This document shows, in pieces, positions 8,273 to 16,234 of a DNA stretch of 64,000 nt. Each line of letters opens with the position of its first letter. Within the stretch, counting starts at the first letter, position 1. The DNA is from 2-02-FULL-55-14 sp964473365. Lineage in GTDB: Bacteria > Bacteroidota > Ignavibacteria > UBA10030. The stretch is taken from NCBI GenBank assembly GCA_964473365.1, contig CAYYOV010000001.1, positions 62,001 through 126,000 of the forward strand, written 5' to 3'. The notes under the pieces are model-generated. The model had not been told where the DNA came from. It saw only the letters and a program-made list of their open reading frames with translations, and searched no databases. A program made the translations under genes and the position numbers.

Positions 8273-9190
8273 ATGTCTGACCCGATCCTGGCCACTCGAC
8301 AACTGGGCAAGCGCTTTGGCGACCGGTGGGCCGTTCGAAACGTCGACCTCGTGATCCATCGGGGAGATGTCTTCGGATTCCTCGGCCCGAACGGCGCCGG
8401 CAAGAGCACGACCATTCGCATGATCTTGTCGCTCATCCGGCCAACGGAGGGCGATGCCCGGCTCTTTGGCCATTCGATCCGATCGGAGCGAGAAAAGGCC
8501 CTTCGCCGCGTCGGGGGCATTGTCGAGAAGCCAGACTTCTATCTCTATCTCTCCGCCGTACGCAACCTCGAGGTTGTCGGTGCCCTCACCGGAGGCGTGA
8601 GCCGGCGGCGGATCGACGAAGTGCTCGATCTCGTCGGTCTGCTCGAGCGTGGACGCGATCTCGTGAAGACGTATTCACACGGCATGAAGCAGCGGTTGGG
8701 GATCGCACAGGCCCTCTTGACGGATCCGGAACTCGTCGTCCTCGACGAGCCGACGAATGGCCTTGATCCTCAAGGAATGAAAGAAGTGCGCGAGCTGATC
8801 CGGTCGCTGGCCCGGGACCGTCAGAAGACCATTATCCTGTCGTCGCACCTTCTCAACGAGGTCGAGATGGTCGCCAATCGTATGGCGATCATCCATCGCG
8901 GCGAGCTGGCCGTGCAGGGTGACGTGCGAGCGCTCCTGGAGGGAAGTGGTTCAGCTGTCATGATCCGGGCCACACCGCAGCGGAAGGCCGCTGCCATCTG
9001 CCGAAGGCACAGGGCGGTCGCCTCCGTTGACGAGCTCGAATCCGAATTGCGGGTCTCTGTCGGACCGAAGGCTGTGCCCGACCTCGTCGCATCGCTCGTG
9101 CGGGCGAAGGTGCGCGTGATGTCAGTGCGCCCTGTCCGTTCGCTCGAAGAGTACTTTCTCTCGATCACGGAACAATCCGATCGCCGATAG
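8273..9190 (+). CDS. ABC transporter ATP-binding protein (ABC-2 exporter type)
   Basis: A 305-residue ATPase starting at ATG 8273 (MSDPILATRQLGKRF); the upstream in-frame 8234 start is less likely. Walker A is GPNGAGKST, the signature region YSHGMKQRLGIAQAL is a variant of LSGGQ as in many CcmA-type ATPases, Walker B is LVVLDEPTNGLDP and the switch histidine lies in SSHLL. A C-terminal domain of about 80 residues follows. It works as a dimer with the permease encoded immediately downstream (3 nt gap). Substrate unknown: lipid, drug or peptide export are all possible. Confidence 0.93.
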   Translation: MSDPILATRQLGKRFGDRWAVRNVDLVIHRGDVFGFLGPNGAGKSTTIRMILSLIRPTEGDARLFGHSIRSEREKALRRVGGIVEKPDFYLYLSAVRNLEVVGALTGGVSRRRIDEVLDLVGLLERGRDLVKTYSHGMKQRLGIAQALLTDPELVVLDEPTNGLDPQGMKEVRELIRSLARDRQKTIILSSHLLNEVEMVANRMAIIHRGELAVQGDVRALLEGSGSAVMIRATPQRKAAAICRRHRAVASVDELESELRVSVGPKAVPDLVASLVRAKVRVMSVRPVRSLEEYFLSITEQSDRR

Positions 9191-9193
9191 ACC

Positions 9194-10030
9194 ATGGCAC
9201 GATTGTTCTGGGCCGAGATCGTCAAGACCTTCCTGAAGAAGCGCACCTACCTGGGCTTTCTCATCGTCCTCGTCATCCTCCCGATCATCGAGGTGGCCAT
9301 CGCGTCAGAGGGGGACCGGTTCCTCCGGATGGCGACCAGAAACCTGGCGAACGACTTTTTCATCCTGGGGAATTTGTTCAACGGATGGTTCATCGCCTAC
9401 CAGGTGATGAACGTGTTCTGGATCCATGTACCCCTGCTCATTACGTTCGTCGCTGGCGACATGCTTGCGGGCGAAGCGACCTCCGGAACATACCGGCTTC
9501 TCCTGATCAAACCGGTCTCTCGGTCGCGGATCCTCGCCGCCAAGGCGTTCGCGACGATGGCCTACGTGATGCTGTTCGTTGCCTTCCTCGGCGTCTTGAG
9601 CGTCGGTCTCGCACACGCGCTCCTGGGAAGCGGCGACTTGGTCGTCATTCAGCGTGGCATCCTCGTACTACCGGAAGCGGACGTTGCCTGGCGGTTCATT
9701 GTCGCGTATCTTCTGGCTGTCGCGCCGATGCTGACGGTCGCGTCGATCGCCTTCTTCGTGTCGTCGTTCGTGGAGAATGCCATCGGCCCGATCGTGACGA
9801 CGATGGGGCTGATCATCATCCTTACGGTCGTGACGGTGATGCCCATCGAGGCGTTCGGGGCGGTCCGAGAGTACCTCTTTACGTATCACATGGTCGTCTG
9901 GCAGAAGGTCTTCGACGACCCGGTGAACTGGCACGCGATCGCTGCGTCACTGCTCAATCTTTCGTTCACCGCGGGTGCCGCCCTCATCGGCGCCTGGCTG
10001 GTCTTCACGCGCAAGGACATCCTGTCCTAG
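9194..10030 (+). CDS. ABC-2 family transporter permease
   Basis: A 278-residue integral membrane protein with about six hydrophobic helices (LGFLIVLVILPIIEVAI; VPLLITFVAGDML; VMLFVAFLGVLSVGLAH; LLAVAPMLTVASIAFFVSS; GLIIILTVVTVMP; LSFTAGAALIGAWLV). The segment GEATSGTYRLLLIKPVSRSRIL matches the conserved cytoplasmic coupling loop of ABC-2 permeases such as the NosY/YhaP types. It follows the ATPase gene by 3 nt and must be its membrane partner. A POT-family transporter follows 30 nt later with its own ribosome-binding site. Confidence 0.9.
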   Translation: MARLFWAEIVKTFLKKRTYLGFLIVLVILPIIEVAIASEGDRFLRMATRNLANDFFILGNLFNGWFIAYQVMNVFWIHVPLLITFVAGDMLAGEATSGTYRLLLIKPVSRSRILAAKAFATMAYVMLFVAFLGVLSVGLAHALLGSGDLVVIQRGILVLPEADVAWRFIVAYLLAVAPMLTVASIAFFVSSFVENAIGPIVTTMGLIIILTVVTVMPIEAFGAVREYLFTYHMVVWQKVFDDPVNWHAIAASLLNLSFTAGAALIGAWLVFTRKDILS

Positions 10031-10060
10031 CGGCGCTCGTTCACGTTCCCGGAGGTTCCC

Positions 10061-11332
10061 GTGTCCTTCCGCAACACGCTGTCAGATCTGCGTTCTGGTT
10101 TTCATCCCACGTTCTGGGTGGCGAACGGGATGGAACTCTTCGAGCGGCTGGCGTACTATGGCCAGCAGATCGTCTTCATGGTCTATGTCCGGAACAAGCT
10201 CGGGTTCACGGAATCGGAGGCCGGAACGCTCTCGGGCATCTTCGGAGGCCTCATCTATCTCCTTCCGATCCTCGGAGGAACGCTGGCTGACAAATGGGGC
10301 TTCCGGAAGGCCTTCAACGTTGCCTTCACGGTGCTCGGACTGGGTTACTTCCTCATCGGTTCGCTCGGAATGGACGCCTTCGCCGGCGTCTATAGCGGCC
10401 TCGATCAGTATTGGCTGTTGATGGCATTCCTCGTCTTCACGGCGTTCGGCGGATCCTTCATCAAGCCGTCCGTGCTCGGCACGGTGGCCGTAACGACCAC
10501 CGAGAAGACGAAGTCGCTGGGGTTCGCCATCTACTACTGGCTGGTGAACGCAGGCGCCATGATCGGACCGACGATCGCGTACTTCGTCCGCGACAGCTAC
10601 GGCAACGAGTTCGTGTATGTGGTCTCGTCGGTGAGCTGCTTCGCAATGCTCGTGGTCAACCTGATGCTGTACAAAGAAGTGGCGGACCCGTCGAACCAGG
10701 TCACGGAGTCGCTCGCGAAGAAGATCGGCAACCTCTTCATCGTGCTGGCAAACGTCAAATTCATGATCTTCCTGCTCATCTACTCGCTGTACTGGATCAT
10801 CTTCTGGCAGGAATTCATCATCGTTCCGTACTACATCACCGACTTCATCGGTCCTGATGAGCCGTACGAGATCATCCAATCCTGGTCGGGGGCCGGCGCG
10901 ATCATCCTGCTCCAGATCCCGATCAACTGGCTGACACGTCACTGGAAGACCCGGAGCGCCATCCTGATCGGGTTCGCCGTCTCGTCACTTATCTGGGTCA
11001 TCATTGCGATATCGCCCAGCATCCCCACGATCGCCGCCGGCATCGTAGCATTCGCGATCGGCGAGATGATCCAGGCCCCCCGCTACTACGAGTATATTTC
11101 CGAGATCGCGCCTCCGGGCCAGCAGGGATTATTCCAGGGCTACGCGTTTCTCCCCATCGCGATCGCGCGGTTCGTCGGCGACCCGATCGGTGGCTGGCTG
11201 TACCAGAACGCCCGTGCGTCAGGCGATCCGTCGCTCGTGTGGTATTCCATGATCGGGATCGGCGTTGGCGCAACGATCCTGATGGCTGTCTATAATGCCG
11301 TCGTCCAGAGGATGGAGGCGCGGGCAGCATGA
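10061..11332 (+). CDS. POT/PTR-family proton-coupled peptide transporter (MFS)
   Basis: A 423-residue protein that starts with GTG 5 nt after a perfect GGAGG. It has about 12 hydrophobic helices. The N-terminus FWVANGMELFERLAYYGQQ matches the ExxERxxYY signature of proton-dependent oligopeptide transporters (Glu and Arg for proton/peptide coupling), and GGTLADKWGFRKAF is the MFS loop 2-3 motif. Peptide or nitrate/amino-acid uptake is likely. The next gene overlaps its stop codon by 4 nt. Confidence 0.85.
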   Translation: MSFRNTLSDLRSGFHPTFWVANGMELFERLAYYGQQIVFMVYVRNKLGFTESEAGTLSGIFGGLIYLLPILGGTLADKWGFRKAFNVAFTVLGLGYFLIGSLGMDAFAGVYSGLDQYWLLMAFLVFTAFGGSFIKPSVLGTVAVTTTEKTKSLGFAIYYWLVNAGAMIGPTIAYFVRDSYGNEFVYVVSSVSCFAMLVVNLMLYKEVADPSNQVTESLAKKIGNLFIVLANVKFMIFLLIYSLYWIIFWQEFIIVPYYITDFIGPDEPYEIIQSWSGAGAIILLQIPINWLTRHWKTRSAILIGFAVSSLIWVIIAISPSIPTIAAGIVAFAIGEMIQAPRYYEYISEIAPPGQQGLFQGYAFLPIAIARFVGDPIGGWLYQNARASGDPSLVWYSMIGIGVGATILMAVYNAVVQRMEARAA

Positions 11333-12045
11333 GGCATTGGCTCCTCGGACTGTTGGTGGCGTGGACGATGGCCGCCGGCGCGCAGTCCTCGCGCGCCCCG
11401 ACCGCAGACGAGGTACTTCGCAATCTCGAGCGGGCTTTCCGAGACGTCCACGATTTTGCAGTGACGGTCGTCGGTGACGTGAACATGGAGAACCTGCGTG
11501 TGCCGAGGACGACGGCGACCATGTATTTCAAGCGTCCGGACAAGGTCCAATTCGTGTCCACTTCCTTTTCGATCATGCCCCGCGAGGGGATGTCGCCGAA
11601 CCCGGACCGTCTGCGGGCCGAGTACGATGCAACGATGATCGGGCCGGATACTGTCAACGGGCAGATCGCGCTCAAACTGCAATTGGCCGCGAAGGACCCG
11701 AAGGTCCGGCTCCGCCAGGCGTATGTGTGGGTCGACCCGATGAATTGGACGTTGTTGCGACTCATGTCCATGCCCTATGGCGGCCGGACGATCACGTTCG
11801 AATTCACCTACGCACTCGTCGACGGCCTGTACTGGCTTCCCTCGACGCTGACGGCGCTCTTCGGTTCAGTGGGAGAGAAGACGGAGCCGTTGTTCAAGGT
11901 TCCCGAGGGGGCCCCGGACCCGGCGCCACAGTTCAGCGAGATGCAGCGGTCTACCCGCTCAGGGTCCGTGAAATTCACCTACCAGCAGTACCGCATCAAC
12001 ACCGGCCTTCCGGATTCCCTGTTCGTATCCCCCGGGCGGCGCTGA
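11329..12045 (+). CDS. Exported LolA-like/outer-membrane lipoprotein-sorting-type protein
   Basis: A 238-residue protein with a clear signal peptide (LLGLLVAWTMAAGAQ). The mature part (TADEVLRNLERAFRDVHDFAVTVVGDV...ATMYFKRPDKVQFVS) has the N-terminal helix followed by long antiparallel strands of the LolA/LolB-like half-barrel family, including the KRPDKVQF pattern. It may bind lipid or lipoprotein in the periplasm; a LolA function proper is not proved. Its ATG overlaps the transporter stop codon (ATGA), and a terminator follows at 12068-12099. Confidence 0.65.
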   Translation: MRHWLLGLLVAWTMAAGAQSSRAPTADEVLRNLERAFRDVHDFAVTVVGDVNMENLRVPRTTATMYFKRPDKVQFVSTSFSIMPREGMSPNPDRLRAEYDATMIGPDTVNGQIALKLQLAAKDPKVRLRQAYVWVDPMNWTLLRLMSMPYGGRTITFEFTYALVDGLYWLPSTLTALFGSVGEKTEPLFKVPEGAPDPAPQFSEMQRSTRSGSVKFTYQQYRINTGLPDSLFVSPGRR

Positions 12046-12067
12046 CGCGGTGTCCGCTCGCCCTCCG

Positions 12068-12099
12068 GTCAAGTCCATCGGGCTTGACTCTTCTTTTGG
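12068..12099 (+). terminator. Rho-independent terminator after the LolA-like gene
   Basis: A 9-bp stem, GTCAAGTCC at 12068-12076 paired with GGGCTTGAC at 12080-12088 including one G-T pair, has a 3-nt loop and runs into TCTTCTTTT. It separates the transporter operon from the iron locus, although its right arm overlaps a candidate -35 box. Confidence 0.65.
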
Positions 12100-12126
12100 C
12101 CTTGCGTAAGTTTAGGCTGTCCTAAA
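12084..12126 (+). promoter_or_regulatory. Candidate promoter and DtxR/MntR-type operator of the iron locus
   Basis: A perfect inverted repeat TTTAGG-CTGT-CCTAAA lies at 12111-12126. It resembles the TTAGG...CCTAA half-sites recognised by DtxR/IdeR-family repressors. A possible promoter, TTGACT at 12084-12089 and TAAGTT at 12107-12112 (17-nt spacing), would place the operator over the -10 box, suited to repression by the metal-loaded regulator encoded next. The -35 overlaps the preceding terminator, so the promoter itself is less certain than the palindrome. Confidence 0.6.
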
Positions 12127-12244
12127 TCATTAATTCTGGCGACCAAATGTTCCCGGAGGGCAATCCCTCCGGACCGCGCCCAAGCGTGGTCGTTGGTGCG
12201 GAGATCCTCGTCGTCGATGTCGTTCGAACACCGTGGAGGCCGAG

Positions 12245-12919
12245 ATGGCCAGCGAAAACTTCGAGAACTACCTGAAGAACATCTATAAGATCCAGGAAGA
12301 GGAGGGGCGCGTTGCGACTTCGACGTTGTCGCAGCGGCTTCAGGTCTCGGCCGCCTCCGTCTCGGAGATGGTTCGTCGACTGGCCGATGATGGTATGGTG
12401 CGGCACACGCCCTACAAAGGCGTGGAACTGACCGACCGAGGACGCGCGCTGGCGCTCCGCATCGTCCGGCGTCATCGGCTGTGGGAGGTGTTTCTCTTCA
12501 AGGTCCTCAACTACGACTGGGACGAGGTCGACGCAGAGGCGGAACGCCTCGAACATCTCACGTCCGACCGTCTCGAAGAACGGCTCGACACAGTTCTGGG
12601 CCATCCGACGCACGACCCGCACGGGCATGCTATCCCCACGCGCGACGGTCGGTTGGGACGTGACCGCCATCGCCTACTGGCAGATGCGCAGCCCGGTGAA
12701 GTGCTCGAAGTCCGACGCGTGAGCGATGACAGTCCGGAGCTCCTGAAATACGCTGCGCGACTGGGTATTGCTCTGGGCAGCAAGGTTCGAGTACTCGAAC
12801 GACAATCGTTCGACCGAAGTTTGCTTGTCCGCATCGCGGGTGATGATGTCGTCATCACGGATCAGTTGGCATCGAACGTCCACGTTGCGGGGACGGAGCA
12901 CCGGAGGAAAGCCACGTGA
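12245..12919 (+). CDS. DtxR-family metal-dependent transcriptional regulator
   Basis: A 224-residue cytoplasmic regulator. The start at ATG 12245 is set by GGAGG 5 nt upstream; the GTG at 12233 overlaps that site. It has a winged helix (about 5-65), a metal-binding/dimerisation domain (66-135) and a C-terminal SH3-like FeoA-type domain (145-215). Compared with DtxR it keeps His77, Glu81, Glu103 and His104, while Glu100 replaces the DtxR cysteine as in MntR and Asn8 replaces Met10. It lacks MntR's Asp8/Glu11 pair. The metal is therefore uncertain, but the operon points to iron. It probably represses its own operon through the upstream palindrome. Confidence 0.9.
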   Translation: MASENFENYLKNIYKIQEEEGRVATSTLSQRLQVSAASVSEMVRRLADDGMVRHTPYKGVELTDRGRALALRIVRRHRLWEVFLFKVLNYDWDEVDAEAERLEHLTSDRLEERLDTVLGHPTHDPHGHAIPTRDGRLGRDRHRLLADAQPGEVLEVRRVSDDSPELLKYAARLGIALGSKVRVLERQSFDRSLLVRIAGDDVVITDQLASNVHVAGTEHRRKAT

Positions 12920-13908
12920 TCACTTGGCTGATCGTCCTGGGAACGGCCCTGCTGCTGGCGGCCTCCTCGATCGTCGGTCGTCGGTGGGCCCAGCGCCGTC
13001 AACTGCGCTCGCGTGCGTTGAGAGAGGATGCGGTCAAGCACCTTTTCCATGAGGTCGAGCGCGCTGGCGTCGCGACGTTGCACAGCCTTTCGGGCGGCAT
13101 GGGCATCACGCCGGACCGGGCGGCGGAGATCGCCGCATCGCTCATGAATGAAGGTCTGGTCGTTCAAGAGGAGGGCAGGCTCCGACTGACAACGCTCGGA
13201 CGTGAGCAAGCCCTGGCGGTCATTCGGCGTCATCGCCTGTACGAGCGATTTCTGGCTGACGAGACCGGCGTGCGGCCGGAAGCGTGGCATGATCGTGCCG
13301 ACCGCGAGGAACACCGGTTGAGTGAATCGGAGGCGGAACGGCTGGCCAGGAGACTTGGCGATCCGTTGTTCGACCCGCATGGCGATCCGATCCCTTCGGC
13401 AGCAGGATCGCTTCCGTCGCCCAGAGGGGGCCCGTTGAACGCTGCACAGCCCGGTTCCACACTGATGGTCGTTCACCTGGAGGATGAGCCCGCCTCCGTG
13501 TTTCGCGAACTGCAGGCCACCGGACTTCAACCGGGCGTCAGGCTGCGGGTGCTTGAACGCACGGACCAGATGGTGGTCATCGAGCGACGCGGGCAGCGCG
13601 CATCACTTCCAGTGGTGGCGGCCGCGAACGTCACCGTCGTGCCCGCAGCACCAGAACGACGTGTGCTTTCGACGCTGGACTCGGCTCCGATCGGAACGAC
13701 CGTTCTCGTCGAGGCCATCGACGACGCTTGCTATGGCGTGCAACGCCGCAGACTCCTCGATCTCGGGTTCGTCCCCGGGACCCCTGTGACCCCGGAACTT
13801 CCAAGTCCGGGGGGAGATCCCATCGCCTACCGCGTGCGTGGCGCGCTGATCGCCCTCCGGCGAGCCCAGGCGTCGTTGATCCTGGTAGAATCCACAAAGG
13901 AGACATGA
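12916..13908 (+). CDS. Membrane-anchored DtxR-like protein fused to a FeoA domain
   Basis: A 330-residue protein starting with GTG, overlapping the regulator gene by 4 nt. Order: one N-terminal transmembrane helix (2-20) followed by a basic stretch (RRWAQRRQLRSR) that places the rest in the cytoplasm; a DtxR-like winged helix (about 36-100); a dimerisation domain with conserved metal-ligand positions His106, Glu110, His125, Asp129, Glu132 and His133; an SH3-like domain (175-245); and a complete FeoA domain (250-325, with RRRLLDLGFVPGTPV and GDPIAYRVRGALIALRR). It looks like a paralogue of the upstream regulator turned into a membrane sensor or FeoB accessory. The FeoB GTPase gene overlaps its end by 4 nt. 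Confidence 0.85.
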   Translation: MITWLIVLGTALLLAASSIVGRRWAQRRQLRSRALREDAVKHLFHEVERAGVATLHSLSGGMGITPDRAAEIAASLMNEGLVVQEEGRLRLTTLGREQALAVIRRHRLYERFLADETGVRPEAWHDRADREEHRLSESEAERLARRLGDPLFDPHGDPIPSAAGSLPSPRGGPLNAAQPGSTLMVVHLEDEPASVFRELQATGLQPGVRLRVLERTDQMVVIERRGQRASLPVVAAANVTVVPAAPERRVLSTLDSAPIGTTVLVEAIDDACYGVQRRRLLDLGFVPGTPVTPELPSPGGDPIAYRVRGALIALRRAQASLILVESTKET

Positions 13909-14723
13909 TGACAGCCGATCGTCTATCGGCATGCGAGACCTGTCCGGCCAACCCGCAGGCTTCATTGGTACGTCTTGGTGAAGGTGTCGAAGGCGCGACG
14001 TACGTCGTAGCACTTGCTGGCAACCCAAATGTCGGCAAGAGCACGGTGTTCAACTACTTCACCGGCCTGCGACAGCACACGGGCAATTGGCCCGGGAAGA
14101 CCGTGGCACGGGCCGAAGGTTCGTTCACCTATCGCTCGAACCGATACAAGGTGGTCGACCTCCCCGGGACGTATTCGCTCCTCTCCACGAGCACGGACGA
14201 GGAGGTGGCCCGCGACTTCATCCTGTTCGGACGACCCGACGTGACCGTGATTGTCGTCGATGCGACGCGGCTTGAGCGGAACCTGAACCTCGTCCTGCAG
14301 GTCCTCGAGATCACCGACAGGGCCGTCGTCTGCCTGAACCTTGTCGATGAGGCGGAACAGCACGGCATCAGCGTCGATGCCCGCAGCCTTTCGCGAGATC
14401 TTGGCATCCCCGTCATTCCGGCCGCGGCCCGCAACGGCACCGGTATGGCGGAGTTGCTGCAAGCTCTCCATGATGTTGCAACCGGAGCATACGTGTGCAC
14501 GCCGCGGCGATTCCCACTGACGTCCAAGGACCTGAAAGCAGTCGAATTGCTCGCCAAGCAGGTGGAGGGCGCGTTCCCAGGTTTGCCGAACGCGCGGTGG
14601 GTGGCACTGCGACTGCTCGAAGGGGACGCACGCATCGTCGATGCGATACGAAGCGGCGAGATCGGTCGTCTGGCCGATGCTCGCGCACAGGGACATGAAG
14701 GGAAGGAACATGCGTCAGCCTGA
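13905..14723 (+). CDS. feoB: FeoB N-terminal GTPase and helical domain (first half of a split FeoB)
   Basis: A 272-residue G protein; the start at 13905 has AAAGGAG just upstream. Motifs: G1 GNPNVGKS (39-46), switch I NWPGKT (61-66), G3 DLPG (85-88) and G4 NLVD (145-148). The helical GDI-like region extends from about 195 to the end. A CETC motif (10-13) precedes the G domain. The protein stops where a normal FeoB would enter its membrane region, and the next ORF supplies that part with its own ribosome-binding site and a 14-nt overlap. It should couple GTP binding and hydrolysis to Fe(II) import by the membrane half. Confidence 0.92.
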   Translation: MMTADRLSACETCPANPQASLVRLGEGVEGATYVVALAGNPNVGKSTVFNYFTGLRQHTGNWPGKTVARAEGSFTYRSNRYKVVDLPGTYSLLSTSTDEEVARDFILFGRPDVTVIVVDATRLERNLNLVLQVLEITDRAVVCLNLVDEAEQHGISVDARSLSRDLGIPVIPAAARNGTGMAELLQALHDVATGAYVCTPRRFPLTSKDLKAVELLAKQVEGAFPGLPNARWVALRLLEGDARIVDAIRSGEIGRLADARAQGHEGKEHASA

Positions 14724-16125
14724 TGATCTGCTCAAGACGGCTTCGACGATGCGATGGGACATCGGCGAGCGACTGCACGACCGCACCCTCGAGGCCATCT
14801 ACGACGAAGCAGCCCGCATTGCCGGTCGCGCCGTCGTCACAAGCGGCGTGACAGGTCGCCGGAACTTCGAGCGGACGCTCGACGGGCTCCTGACGAACAG
14901 ATGGACCGGGTTTCCACTCATGTTCCTCATCCTGGCGATCGTGTTCTGGTTGACGATCGAGGGGGCGAATGTCCCATCGGCGCTCATCGCGAACGTCCTT
15001 GTGGACCTGGGCCATCCGTGGCTGAAAGGGGTGATGGCGACCGCCGGGTCGCCCGCGTGGATTTCCGGTCTGCTGATCGACGGCGTCTATCTTGCTGTGG
15101 CATGGGTGGTGAGTGTCATGCTCCCCCCCATGGCGATCTTCTTTCCTCTCTTCACGTTGCTCGAAGACTTTGGCTACCTGCCGCGGGTGGCGTTCAACCT
15201 TGACGGTCTGTTCCGTCGTGCCGGAGCCCACGGGAAGCAGGCGCTGACCATGGCCATGGGCTATGGATGCAACGCTGCCGCAATGATCTCCACACGGATC
15301 ATCGATAGCCCGCGGGAACGTCTTATCGCCATCCTGACGAACAACTTTTCGATCTGCAACGGCCGATGGCCAACGCAGATCCTCATCGCCACCATTTTCA
15401 TCGGATCCTTGGTACCAGCATCATTGGCAGGGCCGGTCTCTGCTCTGGCGGTCGTCGCCGTGGTCCTGCTCGGGGTGGTCTTCACGTTCATCGTTTCGTG
15501 GGGACTTTCACGGACGGTGCTGAAAGGTGAGGCATCCTCGTTCAGCCTCGAATTGCCACCGTACCGGCCACCGCGGGTCCTCCAGACGCTCTACACGTCG
15601 GTGATCGACAGGACCATCATTGTGCTGTGGCGCGCGGTGGTGTGGGCCGCCCCTTCGGGCGCAGTGATCTGGCTGGTGGGGAACGTGCACATCGGCGACT
15701 TGACGATCGCCGAGCATTTCATCGCCCACGTCGACCCCTTCGCTATCTTTTTCGGGCTCAACGGTGTCATCTTGCTGGCGTACATTATCGCCATCCCGGC
15801 GAACGAGATCGTGATCCCCACCGTACTTATGCTGACAGTTCTGACGTCTGGATTGAGCGGAATGGGAGGGGGCGCGGGAGTGATGTTCGACACTGGTTCC
15901 GTGTCGGCGACGGCGGAGATCCTCCACTCTGGCGGTTGGACTGCCCTCACGGGGGTCAATCTGATGCTGTTCAGTCTGCTTCACAATCCTTGTTCGACGA
16001 CCATCTACACCATCTACAAGGAAACGGGGAGCGCGAAGTGGACGGCCGTGGCTACGTTCCTGCCGTTGGTACTCGCATTCGTGGTCTGCGCCGGCGTGGC
16101 TGCTCTCTGGCGGGGACTCATGTAA
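14710..16125 (+). CDS. feoB: FeoB membrane domain (second half of a split FeoB)
   Basis: A 471-residue polytopic protein starting at ATG 14710 after GGAAGG. It opens with the end of the cytosolic helical region (WDIGERLHDRTLEAIYDEAARIAG...RRNFERTLDGLLTNRWTGFP), then has about ten membrane helices. Gate-like motifs are MGYGCNAAAMISTR (183-196, Cys187) and NNFSICNGRWPT (211-222, Cys216), matching the paired cysteine-containing Gate repeats of FeoB. Together with the 272-residue GTPase it makes a normal-sized FeoB of about 743 residues. The overlap and separate start suggest a real split rather than a sequencing frameshift, but reads should confirm it. Confidence 0.9.
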   Translation: MRQPDDLLKTASTMRWDIGERLHDRTLEAIYDEAARIAGRAVVTSGVTGRRNFERTLDGLLTNRWTGFPLMFLILAIVFWLTIEGANVPSALIANVLVDLGHPWLKGVMATAGSPAWISGLLIDGVYLAVAWVVSVMLPPMAIFFPLFTLLEDFGYLPRVAFNLDGLFRRAGAHGKQALTMAMGYGCNAAAMISTRIIDSPRERLIAILTNNFSICNGRWPTQILIATIFIGSLVPASLAGPVSALAVVAVVLLGVVFTFIVSWGLSRTVLKGEASSFSLELPPYRPPRVLQTLYTSVIDRTIIVLWRAVVWAAPSGAVIWLVGNVHIGDLTIAEHFIAHVDPFAIFFGLNGVILLAYIIAIPANEIVIPTVLMLTVLTSGLSGMGGGAGVMFDTGSVSATAEILHSGGWTALTGVNLMLFSLLHNPCSTTIYTIYKETGSAKWTAVATFLPLVLAFVVCAGVAALWRGLM

Positions 16126-16176
16126 CGTCACGCAGTTTGGGCCCTGACCTGTCCTGCGAGTTCCTCGAACAAACCA

Positions 16177-16212
16177 AAGCCGCCATCCCGGGAAGAACCA
16201 GGATGGCGGCTT
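16177..16212. terminator. Bidirectional terminator between feoB and the amidase gene
   Basis: A perfect 12-bp stem, AAGCCGCCATCC at 16177-16188 and GGATGGCGGCTT at 16201-16212, with a 12-nt loop, lies between the convergent feoB (stop 16125) and secreted-amidase (stop 16235) genes. It ends in A/T-rich flanks on both sides. Confidence 0.7.
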
Positions 16213-16234
16213 GCGTTTCAGACGTGTCGGCGGA

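Noticed and set aside
14700..14740. FeoB split as a sequencing frameshift
   Set aside because: Considered, but the second half has its own ATG and ribosome-binding-site-like GGAAGG, so a real split is favoured pending read checks.
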